NCBI GenBank assembly: GCA_963797115.1
Contig: CAWCOH010000002.1
Coordinates: 806,001-870,000 of the forward strand
Length of the DNA stretch: 64,000 nt
Reading direction: 5' to 3'
From: AP-15 sp963797115
Lineage (GTDB): Bacteria; Pseudomonadota; Alphaproteobacteria; ATCC43930; CGMCC-115725
In this document: in pieces, positions 1 through 6,833 of the stretch
Position numbering within the stretch: position 1 is the stretch's first letter
Layout: each line of letters opens with the position of its first letter
Notes under the pieces: generated by a model
The model's database searches: none
Told to the model about the DNA's origin: nothing
What the model saw: the letters and a program-made list of their open reading frames with translations, nothing else
Program-made: the position numbers and the translations under genes

Positions 1-1
1 C

Positions 2-400
2 GCGATGCAGCGAACCATGCAGGAGCATTGCGCCGTCTTCCGCACCCAAGAGGTGCTCGAGGACGGGTTGCGCAAAATGGCCGAGGTCGCGTGCGCCCTT
101 GCCGAACTCGCCGTCGCCGACCGCTCGATGATCTGGAACTCCGATCTCGTCGAGGCGCTCGAGCTCGACAATCTGATCGAGCAGGCCTCGGTCGTGCTGC
201 ATTCCGCGCTCTACCGTACCGAGAGCCGCGGTGCACACGCCCGCGCGGATTACCCCGAGCGCGACGACCAGAATTGGCTCAAGCACACACTCGCTTGGCA
301 TGGCGATGGCGGCCGGGTGCGACTCGGCGACCGCCCGGTGCACCTCAACCCGCTCTCCAACGAAGTCCCGGCTTTTCCGCCAAGCGAACGTGTTTATTGA
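2..400 (+). CDS. sdhA: Succinate dehydrogenase flavoprotein subunit, C-terminal part (5' end lies outside the window)
   Basis: The frame is open from the window edge to a TGA at 398-400 and gives about 132 residues of the SdhA C-terminal helical domain. The blocks CAVFRT, SLIWNSDL-like (here SMIWNSDL), RTESRGAHAR and FPPSERVY match, block for block, the C-terminus of the complete SdhA at 50797-52590. In the family this end carries the substrate-side Arg and packs on the iron-sulfur subunit. No sdhB follows in the next 500 bases, so this copy is separated from a partner gene on its 3' side; whether sdhC/D precede it cannot be seen. It could be a second working SDH/fumarate reductase or a displaced copy. 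Partial because of the window boundary, not because of visible damage. Confidence 0.9.
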   Translation, partial: AMQRTMQEHCAVFRTQEVLEDGLRKMAEVACALAELAVADRSMIWNSDLVEALELDNLIEQASVVLHSALYRTESRGAHARADYPERDDQNWLKHTLAWHGDGGRVRLGDRPVHLNPLSNEVPAFPPSERVY

Positions 401-753
401 CCCGGCGCATTCCGCACCTCACGCTGCGCTGGGTCCACGCGCCATACCACCGATCGCGACCCGTGCCGACCGAGCCCATCCGGTCGTATCACCACGGATC
501 TCATCGGGATATGGCGGACCTCACCGCGCCGGGTGCCCGACAGGTCTATTTTGCTCGATCGGCTCAGCACGCGCCGGCCATTGAATAAACGCAACCCGCG
601 CCGATAGGGCCCCCACCCCATCCACCACCGCCTCGGCAGCGCAGGCATTATCAGCAGCCGTTCGAGACGCTCCAGCCGCAATCGCGCGTCGCGCGAACGA
701 TGGTCGATTTCGACCCTCGTTGCGCTCGACCGCCAAAGATCGTTTCTCGACAT
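394..753 (-). CDS. Hypothetical Arg-rich small protein
   Basis: A 119-residue frame starts at an ATG (751-753) with a near-perfect ribosome-binding site GGGAGG a few bases upstream on the minus strand, and its TAA overlaps the sdhA end by 7 bp. The product is very Arg-rich with an LRLERLERLL segment near residues 28-37 and a WW pair (residues 43-44); no family is recognised. The good Shine-Dalgarno and an upstream CRP-like palindrome (831-846) are the only arguments for it. High-GC DNA produces such frames by chance, so it may be spurious. Confidence 0.3.
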   Translation of the reverse strand: MSRNDLWRSSATRVEIDHRSRDARLRLERLERLLIMPALPRRWWMGWGPYRRGLRLFNGRRVLSRSSKIDLSGTRRGEVRHIPMRSVVIRPDGLGRHGSRSVVWRVDPAQREVRNAPGQ

Positions 754-830
754 GATTATCCTCCCGCGCCGTACCGCCCAGGCGTCAAGCCGAAGGCGTC
801 CGATAAATGGCGCGGATCGCGGGAGAGGCA

Positions 831-846
831 TGTGAGCCAACTCACA
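831..846. promoter_or_regulatory. CRP/FNR-type palindrome (TGTGA-N6-TCACA)
   Basis: TGTGAGCCAACTCACA is an exact match to the classical TGTGA-N6-TCACA half-site arrangement; one more base pair extends it on each side (830-847). It lies about 78 bp upstream of the putative minus-strand gene ending at 394 and downstream of the ydcF-like gene. Binding by a CRP-family regulator is inferred from the motif only. Confidence 0.45.
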
Positions 847-874
847 TTGAGCGAATGTTTTGGTGATGCAGGGT

Positions 875-895
875 TATCCTTCGACCTAAAGGATA
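875..895 (-). terminator. Inverted repeat after the DUF218 gene, possible terminator
   Basis: TATCCTT (875-881) and AAGGATA (889-895) form a 7-bp stem with a 7-base loop, 30 bp beyond the stop of the minus-strand DUF218 gene. It lacks a T-run and is not GC-rich, so intrinsic termination would be weak; a protein-binding palindrome is the alternative. Confidence 0.25.
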
Positions 896-924
896 GAAAG
901 TGCGTGATCTAGTCGCTTTGAACC

Positions 925-1677
925 TCACCAATCGCCATAGCGCCACAGGTACCAGCCCAAGCCGAGCAATTCGTGCAGCGCATAGTAGCTGGAGAGCAGC
1001 GCGGGCACTTGCGGGAAGAAGGAACTCGCCGACAGCGAAGACAACCTGCCGCCGTGACGGATGGCCGGAACCACGGGGTAGCCGACGGCGCGAAATGACA
1101 ACAGGGCGCGAGCCATGTGCCAGGGATGGGTGACGAGGAGCGCCGAGGAAACACCCTCCCGGCGCAGGATCGCTGCCGAGAAGGCGGCGTTCTCGTAGGT
1201 ATTCGTTGAACGGTCCTCGCGCCATCGCACGGGAACGCGAAACTCTTCCTGCAATGCCGCGCTCATCATGTCGGCGAGCGAATCGTCGGTGTCTTCGGGT
1301 CGGCCGCCGCTGACCAGTATCGGCAACCCGAGGCGCTGCTCTTGCCGTACCGCCGCGGCGAGCCGTTCGAGGGTGACCGGTCCCACCCTGTCGGGCTCGC
1401 CCGGGCTACTACCTTTCCGGTAATCGGCGGACAGCACGACGATCGTACCGGGCGGCGCGTCGGATGGTAGAGCGGGTATCGCCTCGGCCAGCGCATCGAT
1501 GGACCAGATCAAGAAATCCGCGACGACTGGGGTCGACAGCAAGTAAAGAAAAACAACTCCGACCGTTGCTGCCCACAGGCCGAGCCGCGTCCACCACCAG
1601 GCAACGATCACCCCGATGGTAACCATTAGTATGAATAGGTTGGGCGGAATTAGAGAGGAATAAGAAAACCAGGACAT
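925..1677 (-). CDS. DUF218 / YdcF-ElyC-SanA family membrane protein
   Basis: The 250-residue protein has two N-terminal membrane segments (about residues 12-29 and 33-52) followed by a DUF218 domain (about 78-230) facing the periplasm. The family signature is clear: a TIVVLSADYR first strand, LVSGGRP, the acidic NTYENA block and LLVTHPWHMARA. Relatives ElyC and SanA affect envelope and lipid-carrier metabolism in E. coli, but the chemistry of the domain is not settled, so only an envelope-associated role is inferred. It is divergently transcribed from the dioxygenase at 1777 with a 99-bp spacer. The ATG at 1675-1677 has no strong ribosome-binding site. Confidence 0.85.
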   Translation of the reverse strand: MSWFSYSSLIPPNLFILMVTIGVIVAWWWTRLGLWAATVGVVFLYLLSTPVVADFLIWSIDALAEAIPALPSDAPPGTIVVLSADYRKGSSPGEPDRVGPVTLERLAAAVRQEQRLGLPILVSGGRPEDTDDSLADMMSAALQEEFRVPVRWREDRSTNTYENAAFSAAILRREGVSSALLVTHPWHMARALLSFRAVGYPVVPAIRHGGRLSSLSASSFFPQVPALLSSYYALHELLGLGWYLWRYGDW

Positions 1678-1776
1678 GGGTCGAATATGTCTGCTCTGTC
1701 GGCAATTCCGCGGAGATGCGATGCCGCATGCATGCTACGATGACAAGAAATTGATCGTTCGGAAGGGAAAACCGCG

Positions 1777-2688
1777 ATGTCCGTTTCGATCCGCCCGCTC
1801 CATCTGGTGTTTGTCGGGGAGGTCGTCGGCGTCGACTGCTGCCGGCCGCTGAGCCCCGAGGAAGTGGCCGCGATCGACGCAGGCATGGACGAATACGCTG
1901 TCCTCGTCTTCCGCGAGCAGGACATCACCGACGCCGAGCAGATCGCCTTCACCCGCCATTTCGGCGAGCTCGAGAGCTATGGCACTCCTGGGCATATCCG
2001 CAAGCGCGCCGACCAGCGGCTCGGCCCGGGGATCGCCGATTTCTCGAACCTCGACAAGGACGGCCGGATCATGTCGGCCGAGGACCGAGTCTGGTTCTTC
2101 AAGCTCGGTGACCGGCTGTGGCATTCGGACAGCTCGTTTCGGCCGGTTCCGGCGAAGTATTCGATCCTCTCGGGGCGGATCATCCCGTCATGGGGTGCCA
2201 ACACCGAGTTTGCCGACATGCGTGCCGCCTATGAGGCACTCGACGAGCGCACCAAGACGGAAATCGAGGACCTCGTCTGCAAGCATTCGCTCAAGTATTC
2301 GCGCGAGGCGATCGGCTTCACCGATCTGACGGAAGAGGAAATCGCTGCCTTCCGGCCGGTGCGGCAGCGCCTCGTGCGCACCCACCCTTCGAGCGGGCGC
2401 AAATCGCTGTTCCTGGCCTCGCATGCCGGCGCCATCCTCGGCTGGACGATCCCGGAAGCCCGCATTTTCCTGCGCGACTTGACCGAGCACGCGACCCAGC
2501 GCGAGTTCGTCTACTCACACGCCTGGCGGCCCTACGATTTGGTGATGTGGGACAACCGCTCGACGATGCACCGCGCCCGCCGCTTCGACCGCAGCGAGGT
2601 GCGCGACGTCCGCCGCACCACCCTCGCCGGCGACGCGTCCACTGTCGAGGAGGCCTTGCAACTACACCTCGCCAGGGATGAAATCTGA
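1777..2688 (+). CDS. TauD/TfdA-family Fe(II)/2-oxoglutarate dioxygenase
   Basis: The protein is 303 residues, the usual length for taurine or 2,4-D dioxygenases. The facial triad is visible: H116 and D118 in LWHSD, the distal H265 in TMHRAR, and the 2-oxoglutarate-binding Arg in DVRRTTL (279/280). Such enzymes hydroxylate a substrate next to a leaving group while oxidising 2-oxoglutarate to succinate; which substrate is used here cannot be said, and the closest look is to the TfdA-like branch. The start has GGAAGGGAAAA upstream. A TGCTACGAT extended -10-like element lies at 1733-1741. The stop codon is only 5 bp from the left inverted repeat of the insertion sequence, so the element landed at the extreme 3' end and may have changed the last residues. 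Confidence 0.88.
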   Translation: MSVSIRPLHLVFVGEVVGVDCCRPLSPEEVAAIDAGMDEYAVLVFREQDITDAEQIAFTRHFGELESYGTPGHIRKRADQRLGPGIADFSNLDKDGRIMSAEDRVWFFKLGDRLWHSDSSFRPVPAKYSILSGRIIPSWGANTEFADMRAAYEALDERTKTEIEDLVCKHSLKYSREAIGFTDLTEEEIAAFRPVRQRLVRTHPSSGRKSLFLASHAGAILGWTIPEARIFLRDLTEHATQREFVYSHAWRPYDLVMWDNRSTMHRARRFDRSEVRDVRRTTLAGDASTVEEALQLHLARDEI

Positions 2689-2692
2689 TGCG

Positions 2693-2704
2693 GTGGACGA
2701 CCCC
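2693..2704 (+). repeat. IS left subterminal inverted repeat
   Basis: Twelve bases, GTGGACGACCCC, that pair perfectly with 4058-4069. The repeat lies 62 bp upstream of the transposase ATG. Confidence 0.85.
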
Positions 2705-2766
2705 TGACGGCATCGATGTGCCAAGCTCGGGCCGTTGAGTGCAACGAGGTGAAGGAGCCGTCCACC

Positions 2767-3804
2767 ATGGAGATTACCACAGTCGGTTTGGACATCGCCA
2801 AGCGTGTCTTCCAGCTGCACGGGGTCGATGCAGCTGGCGAGGCAGTATTGCGGCGGAAGCTACAACGGTCGGAAGTGCTGGCGTTCTTCAAGGCCCTACC
2901 GCCTTGTTTGGTTGGCATTGAGGCTTGCGGCACGGCGCATTATTGGGCGCGTGAGATCAGGGAACTGGGGCATGAGGTGCGATTGATGCCGCCCTCATAC
3001 GTGACGCCTTATGTCAAGCGCGGCAAAACCGACGCGGCCGACGCCGCGGCAATCTGCGAGGCTGTGACCCGACCGACGATGCGCTTTGTGCCCATCAAGA
3101 CCGCTGAACAGCAAGCCGTATTGATGTTGCACCGAACGCGCGACTTGTTGGTACGGCAAAGGACGATGCTGGTGAACGCCCTTCGTGGCCATATGGCCGA
3201 GTTGGGCATCATCGCGCCTCAGGGCATAGCACGCGTGGCGGACCTGATGGCCGTGCTGTTAGGAGAGAATACGACGAACGTGCCGGCGCTGGCCCGCGAG
3301 GCGCTTCGCGGGTTGGCCGCGGAACTTGAGGCACTGGACAGGCGAGTGAAGGAGATCGAGGTAGCGATCGTGAGGTGGCACAAAGACAACGAGGCCAGCC
3401 GCCGGCTCGCCACTATTCCCGGTGTCGGGCCGATCACGGCATCGGCGATCGTCGCCACGATTACCGACCCTTTTCAGTTCCACTCCGCTCGGCACCTTGC
3501 GGCCTGGATCGGGCTGGTGCCCAGACAGCACAGCAGCGGCGGCAAACAGCGCCAAGGGGGGATCTCCAAACAGGGTGATCGCTACCTGCGCCGACTGCTC
3601 GTGCTGGGTGCAACCGCGGTGATCCGGCATTCGCGAAGCAAATCCACAGCCGAGGCTGGCTGGCTCAAAAGCCTGCTCGAACGCCGGCCCGCACGGCTCG
3701 TCTCGGTGGCACAGGCTAACAAAACGGCGCGGATCGTATGGGCTTTGCTCGTGCGTGGAGAAGCCTATCGCATGCCGGCAGCAGTCCCAAGTAGCCTAGC
3801 CTGA
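2767..3804 (+). CDS. IS110-family transposase (IS1111 subgroup)
   Basis: The 345-residue protein has the N-terminal RuvC-like DEDD fold, with D9 (GLDIAK), E52 (GIEACG), D89 and D92 (KTDAADAAA), and a C-terminal Transposase_20 region with PGVGPITA, IGLVPR and HSSGGK (255-260), the serine-bearing block. IS110 recombinases act with a structured bridge RNA that pairs with donor and target DNA. The ATG at 2767 is chosen over an upstream in-frame ATG at 2716 because AAGGAG precedes it at the right distance and the family starts with this MEITTVGLD-type sequence. No frameshift or stop is seen, so the protein should be active. Confidence 0.95.
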   Translation: MEITTVGLDIAKRVFQLHGVDAAGEAVLRRKLQRSEVLAFFKALPPCLVGIEACGTAHYWAREIRELGHEVRLMPPSYVTPYVKRGKTDAADAAAICEAVTRPTMRFVPIKTAEQQAVLMLHRTRDLLVRQRTMLVNALRGHMAELGIIAPQGIARVADLMAVLLGENTTNVPALAREALRGLAAELEALDRRVKEIEVAIVRWHKDNEASRRLATIPGVGPITASAIVATITDPFQFHSARHLAAWIGLVPRQHSSGGKQRQGGISKQGDRYLRRLLVLGATAVIRHSRSKSTAEAGWLKSLLERRPARLVSVAQANKTARIVWALLVRGEAYRMPAAVPSSLA

Positions 3805-4057
3805 AGCCGAAGGAACCCCATCAGCGGTTGCCACAGCTGATGGGTGAGTGAGGGCGATGGTGGCGTGATGGCGAACCGGTCGAAGCCGGAGCTTGGAAGA
3901 CCCGTCAAGCGTTATGCGCCATTCCAGCGCGTAAATCTGTTTGGGAGCCAGGCTGCGAATTGCATCAGGGCCAGCGGTCCTAAGGCCGCACAACGTAGGC
4001 CGGACACATGACCGCACCCGACCGCGGCGCAACATTCCAGATCGCCCTTGCTTCGAC
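3805..4057 (+). ncRNA. Candidate bridge RNA region of the IS110/IS1111 element
   Basis: The segment between the transposase stop and the right inverted repeat is 253 bp with no plausible gene. It begins with a strong hairpin, CCCATCAGC (3817-3825) pairing with GCTGATGGG (3836-3844). In the IS1111 subgroup the guide (bridge) RNA is known to be encoded in the 3' non-coding end, so this is the expected place. The loops and their pairing to the insertion site were not modelled here. Confidence 0.5.
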
Positions 4058-4069
4058 GGGGTCGTCCAC
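4058..4069 (-). repeat. IS right subterminal inverted repeat
   Basis: GGGGTCGTCCAC, the perfect reverse complement of 2693-2704. From here to the ChrB stop at 4219 (about 150 bp) no gene or other signal is seen. Confidence 0.85.
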
Positions 4070-4218
4070 ACATAACGCTTGGCGCCCGCGCCTGGGAGCT
4101 CACGATCCCGTTTCGGCCGTTATTGGTGCCGGCTCGGACTGTCTCAGACGGTGGTGAGCGGTCCTTCCCCGCGAAGCATCGGACTGACGGCGTTGCGCCA
4201 ATTCCAGCCATTAGCCTG

Positions 4219-4884
4219 TCATACGTCTAACGAGTCAAAATGGTAGATTTCGCCCTGGCAACTCCGACACCAGGCGTGGAAAGCGTCGTACATAACCAGG
4301 CCGTGCTCGAGCATCGCGTGGTCGTCCGGAAAGTCCGCCGAGAGACCCAGTGACAGGGCGGCCAGCCCGGCGGCCTGCGGCGCCAGATCCAGTCGCGCCG
4401 TATCGGCTCCGCGGACGATGACGGCGAGGGTGTCGAGCGCCGGATCGCGAATGTCATAGACCCGTAGGAACGCATCGAAACTGCAAAGCTCGCCGGCGTG
4501 CGAGAAGGGCTCGGCGCCCGGGATGTCGTAGGCCGTGGCGCCGGTCGTCGCGGCGACGTCGAAGACCCGGTCGGTCGGCACGTAGAGAAAGCCGGCCTCC
4601 GGGTCGATGAAGCGCCGGATCAGCCACGGACAGGCAATGCGATCGATCTTCGGCCGCTCGCGGATGACCAGCTGGCTGAAGCGGCAGCGACCTTCTGTCG
4701 AAGCGGCAGCGCGAGTTTGGCCCAACCCGTAATGCCGCGTTCGAGATACGAGCATCCATTCCGGCGCCGCGAAGAGCGGCGGCCGAGTACCGACTAACCT
4801 CATGGCATCGATGATTACTGGCGCAGTCGACGTACCGACCGCGGCGTATAATTCGAGAGGGGAGATCGAGAGTCTTCCGTCCAT
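4219..4884 (-). CDS. chrB: ChrB-type chromate resistance protein with a degenerate rhodanese-like N-terminus
   Basis: The C-terminal two thirds (about residue 75 to the end) is a ChrB C-terminal domain, with the diagnostic KIDRIACPWLIRRFIDP block followed by DIPGAEPFSH and HAMLEHGLVMYD. ChrB proteins accompany chromate efflux and act as chromate-responsive regulators or accessory proteins. The N-terminus (residues 1 to about 60, ISPLELYAAV...PVIIDAMRLVG) resembles the beginning and end of a rhodanese domain, as in known rhodanese-ChrB fusions, but is too short to be a full one and shows no CxxxxR active site, so the sulfurtransferase part appears eroded. The ATG at 4882-4884 has GAGGAG eight bases upstream. 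No chrA transporter is adjacent; the next gene upstream is a nickel/cobalt exporter. Confidence 0.8.
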   Translation of the reverse strand: MDGRLSISPLELYAAVGTSTAPVIIDAMRLVGTRPPLFAAPEWMLVSRTRHYGLGQTRAAASTEGRCRFSQLVIRERPKIDRIACPWLIRRFIDPEAGFLYVPTDRVFDVAATTGATAYDIPGAEPFSHAGELCSFDAFLRVYDIRDPALDTLAVIVRGADTARLDLAPQAAGLAALSLGLSADFPDDHAMLEHGLVMYDAFHAWCRSCQGEIYHFDSLDV

Positions 4885-5023
4885 AGCGCGCACTCCTCGC
4901 GTCGCGAGTTGCGCAGAGCTTGGACGGTGCGTCTGACGGGGCGTCTGCGCCCCGATGGTCGTCTACTTAATACCCCGGGGTGGTCCGCAAGGCCCGAGCC
5001 ATACCCAACAAGCCGCGACTTGG

Positions 5024-5797
5024 CTAGAGGGCGACGGAAACGTTCATCCACCCCTCCCAGCCGATATAAAGCCCAATGCCGATCATGACGCTCCCGGAAA
5101 GGTACGGGGCGCGCTGCACGAGCTCACCCAAACCCGACCAGCGGCGCGAGATGTGGCGCATTCCGACTGCGGCGACTGTCCCCGCAGCAACCAGCGTCAC
5201 GGCGAGGCCGACGCTGAAGCACGACACCACTGCAATGCCGAGCCACAGCTGGTTTGCCTGGAGGCACAGCACCAGCACGGCGATAGCCGCGGAGCACGGG
5301 ATCAGTCCGCCCGAAAGCCCGAACATGATGATCTGACCCGTCGTCACGTTCCCGGAGGCGAAGCGGCGCCGGATCTCGTTGGCATGGGCCAGCTGATGGG
5401 AGTCCTCGTCGTGATGATGACCATGTTCCTGCGCCCGGCCGTGCGCCCGCCGTTGCTGGCGCCCAGTGCGCCGAAGCATCCACAACGCAATGGTCACCAC
5501 GAGGAAGGCGGATGCGAGCTGAAAATAGGGCTCTGCGACGGCAGCGTCATATCGGCTGCCGAAATGTAGGCCGAGCAGCGCCACGACCCAAACTATCGCT
5601 GTGTGCGAGACCGTTGCTGCAATCCCCAGCAATATCGCCTGCGCAACTGTGCCACGAACCGCGATGATGAAGCCCGTCATCATCGTCTTGCTGTGTCCCG
5701 GCTCCAACCCATGCAGGACGCCGAGCGCCAGTGCGCTCGGCAGCAGTACTCCGGCGGACGCAGCGCCGAATTGCGACAGATCGGTCAGCGACGTCAT
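5024..5797 (-). CDS. rcnA: Nickel/cobalt efflux protein, RcnA/NicO family
   Basis: The protein is a 257-residue polytopic inner-membrane protein with about six membrane segments. It has the NicO family motifs LGVLHGLEPGHSKTMM near residues 25-40 and GLSGGLIPCSAA in the middle, and a His-rich cytoplasmic loop (EHGHHHDEDSHQLAH) that is typical of metal exporters. It would pump Ni2+ or Co2+ out of the cytoplasm. It lies 12 bp downstream of the metal-responsive repressor gene, forming a repressor-exporter operon under the operator at 6095-6117. Which metal is preferred cannot be decided from sequence. Confidence 0.85.
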   Translation of the reverse strand: MTSLTDLSQFGAASAGVLLPSALALGVLHGLEPGHSKTMMTGFIIAVRGTVAQAILLGIAATVSHTAIVWVVALLGLHFGSRYDAAVAEPYFQLASAFLVVTIALWMLRRTGRQQRRAHGRAQEHGHHHDEDSHQLAHANEIRRRFASGNVTTGQIIMFGLSGGLIPCSAAIAVLVLCLQANQLWLGIAVVSCFSVGLAVTLVAAGTVAAVGMRHISRRWSGLGELVQRAPYLSGSVMIGIGLYIGWEGWMNVSVAL

Positions 5798-5809
5798 GAC
5801 GGGTCTCGT

Positions 5810-6088
5810 TCAGAGATACTTTGTGATTGCCTTGAACTCTTCGACCGGGGCGCGCTGCTCGCGCGGCAACGGGCCGACCGCCTCTTCGAGACAGTTCTCG
5901 ATATGGTCGTGGATCAACGTCTTCTTGGCCTGCTCAATGGCCTTCTCGACCGCCTGCAATTGCTGCGCGATCTCGAGGCACGACCGCTGCGCCTCGATCA
6001 TGCCAATGATGCTGCGCAAATGCCCTTCGGCACGACGCAGGCGCCTGACGATCTCGGAATGGGTCTGATGGATCGGATGCTGGGCCAT
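5810..6088 (-). CDS. CsoR/RcnR-family metal-sensing repressor
   Basis: A 92-residue all-helical DUF156 protein with the family helix VRRLRRAEGHLRSIIGMIE. Candidate metal ligands are C37, H62 and C66, with H60 nearby and His residues at 4, 7 and 10. The Cys-His-Cys arrangement is that of CsoR (copper) and InrS (nickel), whereas E. coli RcnR has His at the last position; the neighbouring exporter argues for nickel or cobalt sensing. It would bind the operator just upstream of its own start and release it when metal is bound. Confidence 0.88.
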   Translation of the reverse strand: MAQHPIHQTHSEIVRRLRRAEGHLRSIIGMIEAQRSCLEIAQQLQAVEKAIEQAKKTLIHDHIENCLEEAVGPLPREQRAPVEEFKAITKYL

Positions 6089-6094
6089 CCGGGC

Positions 6095-6117
6095 ATCCTA
6101 TCCCCCCCGAGAGGATA
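6095..6117. promoter_or_regulatory. Operator of the CsoR/RcnR-type repressor
   Basis: A run of seven C (6102-6108) is flanked by the inverted repeat TATCC (6099-6103) and GGATA (6113-6117), seven bases upstream of the repressor start. A G/C-tract within an AT-containing inverted repeat is the known operator architecture of this repressor family, which supports autoregulation of the two-gene operon. Confidence 0.65.
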
Positions 6118-6169
6118 AACCAATAAAAATGAGGAACTTTGTTAGCCGGTGACGGTCAACCCCACATTC

Positions 6170-6673
6170 TCATGGCACCGTGCGTCCCGCCGGCATCGCC
6201 GAGACCTCGCCCTTTGGCCGGCGGCTGGCGCGGCGGCCTTCGCGGACCGGCAGCGGCCGAAGCTTTGGAATGCGAGACGTCAGCTCGCGCGGGCGACCAT
6301 CTTCGTGGACGGCCACAAAAGTGAACTCGGCGTCGGTAACCTTCATCCGGGCACCTTGACCCTGGCGCAGCACCCAGACCTCGACATCGAGCGTGATCGA
6401 CGTCCGCCCGAACCGCTTCACGTCGGTGTAGCAGCAGACGGTGTCGCCTACATGCACCGGCTGCAGAAACGTGATGTTCGACACCGCTACGGTTACGACC
6501 CGCCCGCCGGCATGCGGGGTCGCCGAGATCTTGCCTGCCGAATCCATCAAAGACATGATCCAGCCACCGAAAATATCTCCCCTGGGGTTGCTGTCCGCCG
6601 GCATTGCCAAGGTGCGACAGGCAAGATCGCCCTTCGGTTCGGTCGAATTGCGCTGCTTGTCCTGGTAACGCAT
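6170..6673 (-). CDS. Acyl-CoA thioesterase, YciA-like hotdog protein
   Basis: A 167-residue single hotdog domain with the YciA-type active-site region PADSNPRGDIFGGWIM (D and the helix-start GGW), then TVAVSNITFLQPVHVGDTV and a beta-sheet ending FTFVAVHEDGRPREL. These enzymes hydrolyse medium or long acyl-CoA to free acid and CoA in the cytoplasm. The ATG at 6671-6673 has GGAG upstream. The tail after about residue 140 is Arg-rich and lies outside the domain. It stands alone between two unrelated minus-strand operons and has its own promoter candidate. Confidence 0.85.
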   Translation of the reverse strand: MRYQDKQRNSTEPKGDLACRTLAMPADSNPRGDIFGGWIMSLMDSAGKISATPHAGGRVVTVAVSNITFLQPVHVGDTVCCYTDVKRFGRTSITLDVEVWVLRQGQGARMKVTDAEFTFVAVHEDGRPRELTSRIPKLRPLPVREGRRASRRPKGEVSAMPAGRTVP

Positions 6674-6708
6674 CGCTCCATCTCCAGAGGGGCTACGGGC
6701 GACTAGTC

Positions 6709-6739
6709 GTTATGTTGCATTGCAGCATAAACGTGTCAA
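6709..6739 (-). promoter_or_regulatory. Promoter candidate for the thioesterase gene
   Basis: On the minus strand a perfect TTGACA (6734-6739) is followed 18-19 bases later by a CATAAC/ACATAA -10-like element (6709-6715), inside a markedly AT-rich patch (6710-6790). The spacing is slightly long. Confidence 0.4.
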
Positions 6740-6833
6740 TAACCTTGAAATAAGGCGTTATTTTGATACTGCACTGCATAATAAACGATCATCGGCGGCG
6801 CTGATCGATGCGGTGCCCGTCGGCCCTTGGGCC

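Larger units (their letters stand above)
2693..4069 (+). mobile_element. IS110-family (IS1111-type) insertion sequence
   Basis: One transposase gene plus a long 3' non-coding segment is bounded by a perfect 12-bp inverted repeat: GTGGACGACCCC at 2693-2704 and GGGGTCGTCCAC at 4058-4069. Subterminal short inverted repeats, a DEDD transposase and a long 3' non-coding end are the hallmarks of the IS1111 subgroup; the true tips usually lie a few bases outside these repeats. No flanking direct repeat is evident, as expected for a family that makes few or none. The element is apparently intact and sits directly after the dioxygenase stop codon. Confidence 0.88.
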
